Below are positions 1-9,635 of a DNA stretch of 64,000 nt, one piece after another. The notes under the pieces are model-generated. The model saw only the letters and a list, made by a program, of their open reading frames with translations, was not told the origin of the DNA and made no database searches. This stretch comes from Candidatus Poribacteria bacterium (GTDB taxonomy: Bacteria > Poribacteria > WGA-4E > WGA-3G): NCBI GenBank assembly GCA_022827885.1, contig JAJEIP010000081.1:34338-98337 (forward strand), given 5' to 3'. Each line of letters begins with the position of its first letter. Within the stretch, counting starts at the first letter, position 1. The position numbers and the translations under genes were made by a program.

Positions 1-6
1 GAATTT

Positions 7-21
7 GGGGTTACAAACCCC
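7..21 (-). repeat. Small palindrome downstream of pcm
   Basis: GGGGTT and AACCCC flank a three-base loop, 8 bp beyond the pcm stop codon. The minus-strand side shows no run of T, so a terminator role is only possible. A related sequence, GAGGTTAGAAACC, occurs near 58045, which suggests a dispersed palindrome family. Confidence 0.4.
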
Positions 22-28
22 TCCCACT

Positions 29-691
29 TTAATTCAGTCCACCTATCATCGGTACAAAACGGACAGGAATAATCTCAGTGGTTTCGAGAGATAGCCCCGA
101 ATTCTCATCGGTTTGGCGTCCTTTTCGAATTAAAAGGAGATTTTGCTCGGAACCGCCGACAGGGATTACCATCCTACCGCCCGGTTTGAGTTGCTGAATG
201 AGCCGCTCCGGCACGTTCGGAGGTGCTGCCGCGACAAGCACAGCATCATAAGGGGCGTGTTCCTGCCAACCGTAATACCCATCTCCTTTTTTGAGATGAA
301 TGTTCCGATAGTCGAGTGCCTCTAATCGCGCTTTCGCACTTTTGATAAGTCCCGGTATAATCTCAACGGAATAAACCTCTTTCGCTAATTCTGCCAGCAC
401 CGCTGTTTGATAGCCACACCCGGTTCCGATCTCAAGGACTTTTGAAGTTACGGTGAGCTCAAGCAAATCCGTCATCAATGCCACGATATAGGGTTGCGAG
501 ATCGTTTGGTCACAATCGATCGGTAACGCTCCATCCTGATACGCCACATTCAGGTACTGCGGTTTTACAAACAGGTGCCGCTCCACCTTCCGCATAACAG
601 CGAGGACTCGCGGATTGTGGATGCCACGCGCTTCAATCTGATTTCGAACCATTTTGCGCCGTAGTGTCGTGTAGTTCTTGGCGAAGAGCAT
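29..691 (-). CDS. pcm: Protein-L-isoaspartate O-methyltransferase
   Basis: This 220-residue cytoplasmic enzyme uses S-adenosylmethionine to methylate isoaspartyl residues in aged proteins so that they can revert to aspartate. The family signature QTISQPYIVALM lies at residues 63-74, and the SAM-binding motif VLEIGTGCGYQTAVLA at 85-100. Length is normal for the family. The start is the ATG at 691; upstream there is only CTACTAAAAAG, a weak ribosome site. The sppA-like gene ends 15 bp upstream on the same strand, so the two are probably co-transcribed. Identification rests on clear family motifs. Confidence 0.93.
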   Translation of the reverse strand: MLFAKNYTTLRRKMVRNQIEARGIHNPRVLAVMRKVERHLFVKPQYLNVAYQDGALPIDCDQTISQPYIVALMTDLLELTVTSKVLEIGTGCGYQTAVLAELAKEVYSVEIIPGLIKSAKARLEALDYRNIHLKKGDGYYGWQEHAPYDAVLVAAAPPNVPERLIQQLKPGGRMVIPVGGSEQNLLLIRKGRQTDENSGLSLETTEIIPVRFVPMIGGLN

Positions 692-706
692 CTTTTTAGT
701 AGTTGA

Positions 707-3205
707 CTATTCCACACTTATATGATAAGGCATGAGCAGAAATAATCGATGTTTCCTGATTATATTTAGGAGCCGCGCGGTGGTGCTCAAGCCACTATAC
801 TGTGTAATAAACTGCAGCCGAGACGCAGTCTCCACATCTTTATCCTCGATGCGCAAGTTTCCTACAGAGGAGACCTGTGGGTCACTGTCCTTAAAGGAAT
901 TCGTTGTTCCAAACCCGGCCCGCAACAACGAGACTAACGGAAGTCCGAGGTTGTTGAATAGTTGTGACATCCACGTCTTTTTCGGAAATTCGACGATCTC
1001 AATTGATTTTCCTCCCAATTCTGCGTGCTCTCGCGCGATTGCGATAGCGAGGCTTAAACCGCCCAACTCGTCCACAAGCCCATTCTCCTTCGCCTGTCTA
1101 CCTGACCAGATGCGTCCGCGTCCGAGTCTATCTACATCCGCGACGGTTAGCTCGGTGCGTCCGAGCGCCACCTTTTTAACGAAATCGTCATAAATCTCTT
1201 TAATCTGTTTCTGGACGATTGCTTTTTCAGCAAGTGGATAATCCCCGTAATCTGTGTAAAAATCAGCGTGCGCTCCCCGTTTGAGGATCTCTTTATGGAT
1301 GCCGAGTTTTTCATAAAGCCCTTTGAAACTATACTTACCACCAACAACACCGATAGATCCTGTAATCGTTCCGGGTTCAGCAACGATCGCATTCGCGGGC
1401 GCAGCGATGTAATACCCACCTGACGCCGCCACATTTCCCATTGACACCACGAATGGTTTCACCTCTTTGAGTTTTATCAACTCACGCCATATAATGTCAG
1501 CGGCAACAACAAGCCCACCTCCGCTGTCAATACGCAACACAACTGCTTTTATGGAATCGTCATCTTTTACCCACTTGATAATATCTGTGATTGTGTCGGC
1601 TCCCATCACCTGCGTGCCCATTAAGGGATCAACGAAACTATCACCCGTCAACATCAACCCTTCAGCCTTAATGATTGCGATCTTCGGTTTTGGCACCTGC
1701 CACTCTTGTGGGGACAGTCCAGTTCTTAGGTATCCACTCAGCGGCACCAAATCGGTTTTTGTATCAGTGAGTTCAGTCACAACATCATGCAATTCATCTT
1801 CATAGACGAGTCTATCCACCAGTTCAATGGCAAAAGCCTGACGTGCTGTGTAAGGTCCCGCATCTATACGTTCTTTGACGTTTTCGCGCGTCCATCCACG
1901 TCCCGCTGCGATTGCGGCTACGAGTTGTTCATAGAGGTCATCCAAAATGATGTTTTGGATCTCGCGGTGTGCTTCGGACATCCCGCGCCGAGTGAACGCC
2001 TCGGATGCGGATTTGTATTCACCGAAATGCTCAAGATCCGCCCGAATACCGAGCATGTCCAACGCGCCTTTGTAGAAGGAACGCTCCGTGCGTATACCAA
2101 TTAGCCGGACCTCAGCAGACGGATGGATCAGAATACCGTCACACACAGACGCGACAATATAGTCGCCAGTGGAACAATTAGAGAGATAGCAGAGCACAAT
2201 ACGCCCAGACTCCCTAAAATCCAAGATGGCATCTGCCATCTCTTGCAGCTGCGCAATACCGTAACCACTTCCGTTGATACGGACGAGCACGCCAGCGACA
2301 TCGTCATCCCATTTTGCGATAGGTAGGACCCGTTGGAGGGAACGCATCGGTAAGTCAAGGAACGTCCTGCGACGGGGCAGCGGTTTGGCGATCGGTGCAT
2401 TGGAAAAATGAAAATAGCCAACCCCCGACCATGCTTCCCGATTGTTGTCAAAGGTGTTCCCGGTTCCAAATCCCCAATTTCCGATATTTACACCGAAACG
2501 CACATCGAAGCCCAAGTCGTTATTTACGGTGCCACGGAGCATGAATTCGCGAATAGGACGGACCTCCAAAGCATACTGGAGTTCTACCCCCTCAATGCCT
2601 TGCGTTTTCTGCATGTCAATTGAGACTGTTGCGCGCCAGGTCCCCGGACGGAGTGCTACCCCTAAATCGTAAGTACGTCCGAGTTTTTCTCCAAGCAATT
2701 TAGGACGATTGAGATCGCGTGCCGTTGCGCCAATCGAGAAATAACGCTGTCGATACATTAAACCCATGGAGAGCGAACGGAATCTGTCGTATCCCTTATC
2801 GTCCGAATTCATCCAACTATAACTTGTTCCCCAATAGAGTGCGTTTCCGAGGTGATACCCCCCCGAAAATGTATAGCGCGTGAAATCGGTATCGGCATCG
2901 GCGGCGCCGAATTCTATACCGAAACCTGCGCCTGGGACAGCCAAAAAGAACGCATCGTCGCCAGCCCAATCGCTTTGATATGTTCGGAGGTAGTATAAAT
3001 TCAGACCGCGTCCCGCGGCCAGTCCGGCTGGATTAAAGAAAGTGGCAAGGGCATCATCGCTCATAGCAATGGAGCTTGAAGGCAAGTGGGTACGCGCCTT
3101 TGGCGGCGCAGCGACACACAATGTGCTTATCCCACAAATGAACACTGCGGAGATAACATTTCTACCGATATGCCCTAAACGCTTGCGAAATAAAGCTGGA
3201 ACCAT
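707..3205 (-). CDS. sppA: SppA-type signal peptide peptidase fused to a barrel-like N-terminal domain
   Basis: The protein has 832 residues. Residues 1-33 look like a signal peptide. Residues about 45-275 are rich in alternating aromatic/glycine strands and begin with a DDALATFFNPAGLA segment typical of PorV/TraF-like outer-membrane barrel proteins. Residues about 295-780 form the tandem SppA protease: a catalytic Lys in GEYKSASEAF (K398) and a catalytic Ser in NVAASGGYY (S595), matching the Lys-Ser dyad of long-form SppA. E. coli SppA is about 618 residues and has no barrel, so the N-terminal fusion is unusual. The family cleaves signal-peptide remnants outside the cytoplasm. The start is the ATG at 3205, preceded by AAAGG. 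The barrel assignment is an inference from sequence character. Confidence 0.85.
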   Translation of the reverse strand: MVPALFRKRLGHIGRNVISAVFICGISTLCVAAPPKARTHLPSSSIAMSDDALATFFNPAGLAAGRGLNLYYLRTYQSDWAGDDAFFLAVPGAGFGIEFGAADADTDFTRYTFSGGYHLGNALYWGTSYSWMNSDDKGYDRFRSLSMGLMYRQRYFSIGATARDLNRPKLLGEKLGRTYDLGVALRPGTWRATVSIDMQKTQGIEGVELQYALEVRPIREFMLRGTVNNDLGFDVRFGVNIGNWGFGTGNTFDNNREAWSGVGYFHFSNAPIAKPLPRRRTFLDLPMRSLQRVLPIAKWDDDVAGVLVRINGSGYGIAQLQEMADAILDFRESGRIVLCYLSNCSTGDYIVASVCDGILIHPSAEVRLIGIRTERSFYKGALDMLGIRADLEHFGEYKSASEAFTRRGMSEAHREIQNIILDDLYEQLVAAIAAGRGWTRENVKERIDAGPYTARQAFAIELVDRLVYEDELHDVVTELTDTKTDLVPLSGYLRTGLSPQEWQVPKPKIAIIKAEGLMLTGDSFVDPLMGTQVMGADTITDIIKWVKDDDSIKAVVLRIDSGGGLVVAADIIWRELIKLKEVKPFVVSMGNVAASGGYYIAAPANAIVAEPGTITGSIGVVGGKYSFKGLYEKLGIHKEILKRGAHADFYTDYGDYPLAEKAIVQKQIKEIYDDFVKKVALGRTELTVADVDRLGRGRIWSGRQAKENGLVDELGGLSLAIAIAREHAELGGKSIEIVEFPKKTWMSQLFNNLGLPLVSLLRAGFGTTNSFKDSDPQVSSVGNLRIEDKDVETASRLQFITQYSGLSTTARLLNIIRKHRLFLLMPYHISVE

Positions 3206-3282
3206 TTTTAACCTTTACTTGCAGTAAATCTATAGCATAGAATACCACAAAATCGCAAGGATTGCAATGGAAACACCACAAC

Positions 3283-4098
3283 TTATGAGCGTCGGGCATA
3301 TTGCGGAAACAATTCGTCATGAATGTCGCTACATTGCTGGAGATGGGTCTGTCGCGCCGCGTCTGCAGTGTCAACCATTGTTGGGAAATACATCCCCGCG
3401 CCTGTTTCAATTTTATATCCGCCTGCCGAATGGACGCTTAAGTACTGATGCAGGGTTTCTAAATCCGGTTCGGTCGTGCAATGTTGCGTGCAATTCATCG
3501 TGAACATCCGCCGTCGGGTCCCACCACCAAACGCTGCATGATAGGTATCATGGTTGAAAATCACGACATCACCGGGTGTGCTTTCCAACGCGATGCTGGT
3601 CGGAAAATCACGCGGATGGATACCGTATAACGCTTCTGATTGATTTGGGTCAATCTTTTCCGCTCTGACAAAGTGTGCGGGGTTTTGGCTGCCGGGAATG
3701 ATACGTAAGCATCCGGTGTCTTTCGTCAAGGGATCGAGGTAAAACGCCACCTTACACGCGAAGAGACGTCCCCAACTGCCATCCGGATGCCAACCGGTGT
3801 CGCCGGTGTAATAGTTCCCGTCGCCGCCAGCGTAGTTGAAGTCTTCACCGATCACACCGCCAATGAGTCCCTTAACCCGTTCATCGTCGAGCAACGTGCA
3901 GAGGCGAGGCCGATGTTCAATCGGACCCCCGAACATTGTGCGGCGTGTTCCATCATGATCTTTGCCGCCCCCACATTCTTGAATTGATATTTCAAATTCT
4001 TCGATAATCCATTCCATCTCGCTTGGGGCAAACATGCCGGGTATTGCGAGATACCCGAAAGTATTGAAAAAATTCACTTGATATTCTGTCAATTCCAT
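3283..4098 (-). CDS. Phytanoyl-CoA dioxygenase family protein (PhyH-like)
   Basis: A Fe(II)/2-oxoglutarate-dependent oxygenase of the PhyH family; the substrate cannot be predicted. The iron-binding H-x-D motif is visible in TGWHPDGSWG, a distal histidine in DTYHAAFGGG, and following arginines (RRR) that could bind 2-oxoglutarate. I choose the ATG at 4098 (protein starting MELTEYQVNFF, about 271 residues) because that is where the family N-terminus begins and AGGAG lies 14 bases upstream. An in-frame ATG at 4170 would add 24 residues without homology and lacks a ribosome site. A second, divergent PhyH gene ends 111 bp upstream of this start on the same strand, so the two may be an ancient tandem pair. 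Confidence 0.85.
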   Translation of the reverse strand: MELTEYQVNFFNTFGYLAIPGMFAPSEMEWIIEEFEISIQECGGGKDHDGTRRTMFGGPIEHRPRLCTLLDDERVKGLIGGVIGEDFNYAGGDGNYYTGDTGWHPDGSWGRLFACKVAFYLDPLTKDTGCLRIIPGSQNPAHFVRAEKIDPNQSEALYGIHPRDFPTSIALESTPGDVVIFNHDTYHAAFGGGTRRRMFTMNCTQHCTTEPDLETLHQYLSVHSAGGYKIETGAGMYFPTMVDTADAARQTHLQQCSDIHDELFPQYARRS

Positions 4099-4209
4099 GT
4101 TTTTAACTATTGCTCCTGGGCTGTGCTCCATTATATTACGCACAGATTTTTGGCTAATTTCATGATGCATTCAGGACGGTAACGATTTTTAACAGAAGAA
4201 TATGTCCCG

Positions 4210-5034
4210 CTATTCCCAGCGCGCCCAGACGTTCGGTGTGACATAGCCTTCATCAACATACGGGTCTTCGCCTGCAACGGTCACAACACCGCGATAATTC
4301 CGCTCCCCCTTCCAACCTAACCATGATGCTGTTGAACAGTAGTGACTCACAAGAATTCGCCGGAACGTATCGCTTCGATTCTTTTTGGAGCGGTGCAAGA
4401 GGTAACCGTTAAAAAAGAGAACGCTACCGGCTGACATCTCAATCGGGATTTCGTCTGTGTCATCAAAACCAGCGGCTTCATGACAACTGTCGAATTCGTG
4501 GCGTTTATCGTGTGGGAAACGGTCATAAATTACACCGGAACGATGACTGTTGGGCAGAACCCAGAGACATCCGTTTTCAATCGTAGCATCATCTAATGTA
4601 ATCCAGACCCCGACCAGCGATCGATCACGTGTCGGAATCGGGTGCTCGTCCTGATGCCATGGATTCCCTGTATGCCCCGGCACCTTGCCTAACATCATTG
4701 ACTGCATACATTTCACACCCCCCTCCCAAAACGGGATGTGTGCGCCAACGATCGCTCCGAGGATTTCACAAATTGTTGGATGTTCAATGTAACGCCGAAC
4801 CAATTGGCTAAAGACATGGGGTTCGCCGACACACATAATTCTATCCAAAACTTCCATTTCAGGGGCTGTCTCCGGCAGGGGTGGGATCGCCTCACACGGG
4901 TAATCGCCACGAAAGATTTTCAGCATCTCTGCTTTCAGGGCATCGCATTCTTCCAGCGTAATGAGATCTGGAAGCAATAAATATCCGTCATTGATGTATG
5001 ACTTTGCCCAAAGATTGGACTGCTCTTGTACCAT
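4210..5034 (-). CDS. Phytanoyl-CoA dioxygenase family protein (PhyH-like)
   Basis: A 274-residue PhyH-family oxygenase. The metal site H-x-D is in NPWHQDEHP, and the distal part is LLHRSKKNRSDTFRRILVSHY, with a histidine followed by arginines at the spacing usual for 2-oxoglutarate binding. The LPNSHRSG segment is also characteristic of the family. It differs strongly from the neighbour at 3283-4098, so the pair probably acts on different substrates. The start at 5034 is preceded by AAAGAGGA. No transmembrane or signal segment is visible, so it should be cytoplasmic. The substrate is unknown. Confidence 0.87.
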   Translation of the reverse strand: MVQEQSNLWAKSYINDGYLLLPDLITLEECDALKAEMLKIFRGDYPCEAIPPLPETAPEMEVLDRIMCVGEPHVFSQLVRRYIEHPTICEILGAIVGAHIPFWEGGVKCMQSMMLGKVPGHTGNPWHQDEHPIPTRDRSLVGVWITLDDATIENGCLWVLPNSHRSGVIYDRFPHDKRHEFDSCHEAAGFDDTDEIPIEMSAGSVLFFNGYLLHRSKKNRSDTFRRILVSHYCSTASWLGWKGERNYRGVVTVAGEDPYVDEGYVTPNVWARWE

Positions 5035-5056
5035 TATCGAATCCTCTTTCTAACTA

Positions 5057-6157
5057 TTATTCCGCCCTGATAATACGCCACGTCTCCGCTTCATTCGCGA
5101 AAACCAACGTTAATTTGCCAGATGTCTGTTCCACCTGACCGTTCTCTTTCGGGGCATATTGCAACGTGTAGTCCCCTGTTACAATCGCTGTATCGTCAAC
5201 AAGGTTCGGATGGATGTCGACATCGGTCAGCGTCATGTCAATCTGATGATAGATTTCAAAAAAGTGGGCCGCCTTTGTTTTAACGTCTTGGTATGTGCGA
5301 CCATTGGAGAAATACGCTTCCGAAAAACAGGACATAACCTGCGTTAGGTCCGACATGTCGTATCCGAGCTCATATTGGTTTAGGACGCGCTGAATAATCT
5401 CTTTGATCGTTGGTTCGGTTTGCGGTTCACCTGCCTGTATCTCTGTTGCTACAGGATGCGCCATTGATTCGGGTGGAATTCCTTGCGCAATCTGTTTGAG
5501 CGTATGGACCTCCGGGGCGGCATACCCCCAAACCTCTAATTCCATAACGCGTGCAATGCCGTCCACTTCATACACAGGTCGTCTGCCCGCCATGTGCTGG
5601 TAGTTGCGCACTGTATCATTTGAAGAAACGGGAACGAGCCGTATTTTGCTCGCAATTAGGCGTTGGTGGACTTCATGAACCCGCTTCCCTTTGGTATTAT
5701 CTCGCGCTGTATACTGCTTATCTTTGGTATCGCCCGATGGAATCAGCCCCCACCCCGTGCCGTGCCAATATTCAATCCGATAGTCCTTCAACCCGAATTG
5801 CGGTGCAGGATATTCCGCGGAGTCGATTGTCCACATAACAATCTCACGAATATCGACGGGTTTCGCGAGCGTCACGGACACATAAGGACGCTTATTCAGA
5901 TCTGAAGTGCGTAGATGTTCTAAACTACTTCCCCACCCACTCCCTTCATCCCATGTCTCGGAGTTGGTATCACCATCAATAACCTCCTCTGCGCGATGGT
6001 TGGGAACGGATTGTGAGGCATGCGCGGTTGCTCCGTTCCGGCTCAGCGCGAAATTGATGAGAGGGGGTGGCGGTTTTAAAAGATGTTCTTGAAAAGTTTG
6101 TGATTTACAACCCATCACTGACAGTAAGAGCGTCAGACATACACATATACGAAGCAT
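5057..6157 (-). CDS. Lipoprotein with F5/8 type C (discoidin-like) domain and NTF2/SnoaL-like C-terminus
   Basis: The 366-residue protein starts with a lipoprotein signal ending LLSVMGC (Cys17). Residues about 40-215 resemble a discoidin/F5-8-C carbohydrate-binding fold: ATASQS-like start, a DGDTNSETWDEGS segment, PYVSVTLAKPVDIREIVMW, and a closing VMELEVWGY strand. Residues about 250-366 look like a nuclear-transport-factor-2/SnoaL cone (IIQRVLNQYELGY, then YFSNGRTYQDVK, and TLVFANEAETWRIIRAE). The start at 6157 has a strong ribosome site, GGAGGTTAAAG-ATG. It lies 19 bp downstream of the large glycosidase-like gene on the same strand, which suggests a joint role in glycan binding on the cell surface. 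That role is an inference. Confidence 0.75.
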   Translation of the reverse strand: MLRICVCLTLLLSVMGCKSQTFQEHLLKPPPPLINFALSRNGATAHASQSVPNHRAEEVIDGDTNSETWDEGSGWGSSLEHLRTSDLNKRPYVSVTLAKPVDIREIVMWTIDSAEYPAPQFGLKDYRIEYWHGTGWGLIPSGDTKDKQYTARDNTKGKRVHEVHQRLIASKIRLVPVSSNDTVRNYQHMAGRRPVYEVDGIARVMELEVWGYAAPEVHTLKQIAQGIPPESMAHPVATEIQAGEPQTEPTIKEIIQRVLNQYELGYDMSDLTQVMSCFSEAYFSNGRTYQDVKTKAAHFFEIYHQIDMTLTDVDIHPNLVDDTAIVTGDYTLQYAPKENGQVEQTSGKLTLVFANEAETWRIIRAE

Positions 6158-6176
6158 CTTTAACCTCCTTCTTGTT

Positions 6177-8768
6177 TCACCGTAACACTGCTAAACGTCC
6201 GAAGGTCTGTGCCGTCTCGTCTCCGACGACAGCACGTATCCTGAAAAAATAGACACCATTGGCAAGTAATATACCGTCAGCGTCTCGGGCATCCCACATA
6301 AATTCGTTGTAGCCTTCATTCGCAGAACCCCCTTTCAAGATATTTACGACCCGTCCGGATGTGGTGTAAATTTTAACAGAAACTTCATCTGCATCCAACG
6401 ATAACTGATAGGTAAACGTTGTTTCTTCTTTCAGAGGATTCGGATAGTTGTGAACATCCCAAATTCGGAAAGGGGTTTCCTCCGGTGAGAAGCCCTCATC
6501 GTGTTTCTGGAGCGTCTTATAATCGAAACTCGTTAACCACGCAACTTCTGCGTTTAAGGTACTCAGCAACTCCGCTTCAATCGTCCGATGCGAATACCCG
6601 AAGAGCGGGATAAATTCCTCAATCCCTTTAATATGGGGTTGTATGGACTTTGAAAATTCTATTGCGCTCGTGATTTTTGCGCGGATCGCCTCTTCCGTCC
6701 CCGGTTCGTAGCCGAGTGCTATTGCTTCCACCAACTTGGCTCGACTTTCAAAGAACAGCACCCAGAGTTCCATCAAGCGAACGGCATCGTGTAAATCCTC
6801 GGTCGCTTCCACGTCAAAAGGCTCTGCGATCTCACTCGCTACTCGTATCTCGTTCGCAGCTTGCTGTTGTGGTGCCAAAAGTGCAGTGAACCGATTTACG
6901 GCGAGTCTGGCGATGTCCAGTTCTGGGATAGCCAACGTATCTTCAACAGCCCGCGGTCCAACCAAGGTCCAGAATCGCGTTGCGAGTCCAGCAGAACCGC
7001 TGCCATACGTGCCACCAACGGTCAAGGATCCAGCGTAATCTGAGAAATAACTTGCCATGTTCCATCCGTTTACTCGCAAGGCACTGAGAATGTGTGCCGC
7101 GGCTTCGGGGTTTCCGTATCGGGCTATCAACTCATTTCGGAGGAGTTGATAATGGTCAAGGTTAATATCCCAATTGAGGCTTGCACTGACAAGCCGGTCA
7201 AGGTATCCCAACCCTTGTGTTGCGCCTTGGACAGTAAACCCACCGAGTCCGACGACTTCGGGGTTATTGGCAAGTTGTCGGACACCTTGAACGAACAGAT
7301 CGCTCTCCAGCATCCAGAACGGCATTACCTCCTCTACTTCATGCGAAAGGACTATAAAGCGGTGTCCGATTTCTCCGAGTGCCCTCACTTGTGGAATAGG
7401 CACGCCTGCACTCGCGACGGGTTCGCCATCTGCGCCCCATTTCCGCGAGAAAATAGTGCCTTTCGGCAACTGTTGTGCATAAACGCCTGCGGCATCTTTA
7501 AGCCAACTGCTGTCATACCCAGAAATATAAAATTTGAAGTCCGGACGTATCTCCCGTGCGGCACTGATAATCGTAAAATAGACTTGCCACAGTTTTGCTT
7601 GTCCCTGTTCCGTTCTATCACCACAATCAGGACAATCACACGCGCGGGTCTCATATCCCCAAGAACGTAGATGAAAACCCGCAAGCGCAGGATAGGTGCG
7701 CACGATCGTCTGTGTCAGCTCCCGCGCGAGCGTATGAAACGCGGGTTTAGACCAACAGAAGGGTCGATAAGAGACTTCATTGCGAGACGCACCGTAAAGC
7801 ACCGCCGGTCCAAGGAGATCAGGACGCTGTTGAATCAGTGCCTCTGTCGGTTCGCCCGTCACATACATGAAAAGATAAGCATCAATACCGCGTTGTGCGA
7901 GCGCATTAAACCGATTTTGTAGTGTCGCAATGCGTTCTCGCCGTTGTCCTATCGGTTCATCTTGCAAGGCTTCAAAGGCAGGTGTGTCAACGTATTTAAA
8001 CGCGGTTCCGAACCCATCTTCAATCCCCGTGCCGGTCCATACCCCCTCACCACCACTCATGTTGATACGGTGGCGTGCGAGCCAATCAGGATCCTCTATC
8101 TCCAACACAGCACGCACCGGATAAAATGGCGATGAGGTTTCGTTCATGAACGGCACGAGCAGTGCTTGCGCTTTGGCAACCGGTAGCTCGGGATGGACAG
8201 GTTGTAAACCCGTTAGTGCCGTAATACAGTTTTCTATGAAGGCGTACGCCCCATAAATCACACCTCTCTCGGTGTGCGCCGTCACAACAATGACGATCTC
8301 TCTGCCGACCTCTACTGTTTTGATACGATACCCTTCGTCTCCGAGTCCTTTTGCCAATGTCAATTCTACATTCGCCTGTAATCCTGCGATCGTTGGATTC
8401 GACGCTGGCGTGCCGATTACAATCACGGTTTGTGTTTCGGTTTGTTGACGATTGGTCCGGATGTCGAGTGTGGCACCTGTGAATTGCTGGATGAAGGATT
8501 GGATTTCAGCAGCTGCAAACTGTTCCTGTTCCGAAGCACTCGCCCCCACCTGCAGTGTCGCCCTCGGTTCACCGGATACTGCGATCGGAATTTGATCACT
8601 CCTCGCTGGTAGGACGAACAGGACGCTCCAGAAGATCGCCGTCATTAGAAGAATTGTCAGTGGTCCCGCTGAAAACCGATTGTTAATTGTCGATGGTTTC
8701 CAATACACCGGTGGTTTCCATTTAGTGAAAATGTTCACCCTCAAATCCCTGGAAGAAATAGATAACAC
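6177..8768 (-). CDS. Large secreted glycosidase-like protein with FlgD-like C-terminal segment
   Basis: The 863-residue protein has a hydrophobic export signal near residues 33-55 (LTILLMTAIFWSVLFVLPA). Residues about 60-180 resemble the alpha/beta N-terminal domain found before GH20 hexosaminidase and GH67 glucuronidase barrels (EQFAAAEIQSFIQQFTG). A barrel-like part follows, with a CDCPDCG motif as seen in DUF4838-type proteins. The last about 90 residues (VHNYPNPLKEETTF, then GVYFFRIRA) match the FlgD/type-IX-like sorting segment. The GTG start at 8768 overlaps the upstream ZIP gene by 47 bp; an ATG at 8645 would give a short but workable signal peptide. No ribosome site decides between them. 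Substrate and activity are unknown. Confidence 0.65.
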   Translation of the reverse strand: MLSISSRDLRVNIFTKWKPPVYWKPSTINNRFSAGPLTILLMTAIFWSVLFVLPARSDQIPIAVSGEPRATLQVGASASEQEQFAAAEIQSFIQQFTGATLDIRTNRQQTETQTVIVIGTPASNPTIAGLQANVELTLAKGLGDEGYRIKTVEVGREIVIVVTAHTERGVIYGAYAFIENCITALTGLQPVHPELPVAKAQALLVPFMNETSSPFYPVRAVLEIEDPDWLARHRINMSGGEGVWTGTGIEDGFGTAFKYVDTPAFEALQDEPIGQRRERIATLQNRFNALAQRGIDAYLFMYVTGEPTEALIQQRPDLLGPAVLYGASRNEVSYRPFCWSKPAFHTLARELTQTIVRTYPALAGFHLRSWGYETRACDCPDCGDRTEQGQAKLWQVYFTIISAAREIRPDFKFYISGYDSSWLKDAAGVYAQQLPKGTIFSRKWGADGEPVASAGVPIPQVRALGEIGHRFIVLSHEVEEVMPFWMLESDLFVQGVRQLANNPEVVGLGGFTVQGATQGLGYLDRLVSASLNWDINLDHYQLLRNELIARYGNPEAAAHILSALRVNGWNMASYFSDYAGSLTVGGTYGSGSAGLATRFWTLVGPRAVEDTLAIPELDIARLAVNRFTALLAPQQQAANEIRVASEIAEPFDVEATEDLHDAVRLMELWVLFFESRAKLVEAIALGYEPGTEEAIRAKITSAIEFSKSIQPHIKGIEEFIPLFGYSHRTIEAELLSTLNAEVAWLTSFDYKTLQKHDEGFSPEETPFRIWDVHNYPNPLKEETTFTYQLSLDADEVSVKIYTTSGRVVNILKGGSANEGYNEFMWDARDADGILLANGVYFFRIRAVVGDETAQTFGRLAVLR

Positions 8769-9468
8769 AAAAGGTTAAGACGAATCCGATGACAAAAAGC
8801 ACCTTGGCAAAACGACTCAAACTTGTCTGTGCGGTGGTATAGTTGCCACGAAACCCGTCCATTACGACGTGTAAGAGCGTGCCAACAGCGAATGCTGTCA
8901 GGTAGTCTGTTAATTCACCGAAAGCCCCGCGGAGAAGCTGCTCGCCGAGTGCCGCTCCGATAACGGGTCCAAGTATCAGCGGTGTCAGTCGAATGAGTGC
9001 CTTAACAAAAGTTTGATTCCGCAGGAGTGCAACAGCGATAAGCGCCCCAACAGGTAAGCGATGGATCAGTATGCCGAACGCGAGTGCGCCGCCGAGCATC
9101 TCCTCTCTCGCGGCGATAACCAAATTAAGTCCGTCTGCCAGTGAGTGCAACGATAGCCCAAGAACGGTTAAGTTGATGCCCCATCTCTTGTCTGTATTAT
9201 TTGTCCGCCGCCCCGTGTCCGCGGGCTGATGTGTCGTGAGATGTTCTATCGCCGAAATTAAGAAAAACCCGCCCCACATTACAAGGATCGTGATGTAACC
9301 TACCTCGGTGTAAAGGTGCATCATCATCACCAAGACGATGCCGAGTACTGCGCCCGCTGTCAATCCAAAAATGTGTCCGAAATGTCGCTGCTGCCCTCGT
9401 GAAACAAAAGCGATTCCCGCCCCAAGTGGAACCGTCACTACCGCAATTGCCAGATAGAATATAAGCAT
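8722..9468 (-). CDS. ZIP-family divalent metal transporter
   Basis: A 248-residue integral membrane protein with about eight hydrophobic segments. The ZIP metal-binding helices are recognisable: GLSLHSLADGLNL (His108, Asp112) and FGILIHRLPVGALI (His136). The variable loop between helices 3 and 4 (around residues 76-95) is short and has few histidines. ZIP proteins import zinc, iron or manganese into the cytoplasm; the metal is not predictable here. The C-terminus ends EGEHFH, which might bind metal. Its 3' end overlaps the glycosidase-like gene. The start is the ATG at 9468, with no strong ribosome site visible. Confidence 0.85.
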   Translation of the reverse strand: MLIFYLAIAVVTVPLGAGIAFVSRGQQRHFGHIFGLTAGAVLGIVLVMMMHLYTEVGYITILVMWGGFFLISAIEHLTTHQPADTGRRTNNTDKRWGINLTVLGLSLHSLADGLNLVIAAREEMLGGALAFGILIHRLPVGALIAVALLRNQTFVKALIRLTPLILGPVIGAALGEQLLRGAFGELTDYLTAFAVGTLLHVVMDGFRGNYTTAQTSLSRFAKVLFVIGFVLTFCVIYFFQGFEGEHFH

Positions 9469-9518
9469 AGTGCAAGTATAACAGACTTCGGATCGTAATG
9501 CAATTTTTTAATTTTTTC

Positions 9519-9547
9519 TTGACGCGTTTTCACATTAATGTTAGAAT
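9519..9547 (+). promoter_or_regulatory. Sigma-70-type promoter for the 9636 gene
   Basis: TTGACG (9519-9524) and TAGAAT (9542-9547) are separated by exactly 17 bases. Transcription would begin near 9554, downstream of an in-frame ATG at 9498 and upstream of the ATG at 9636, which supports the latter as the true start. Confidence 0.65.
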
Positions 9548-9635
9548 TTTCTTCCGATACATACGACTTCGCACAAACCAAAACCCGAGTGGGTGTTACG
9601 TTTATAATTTGCTATATGGTAAAGGATTAATAGAA

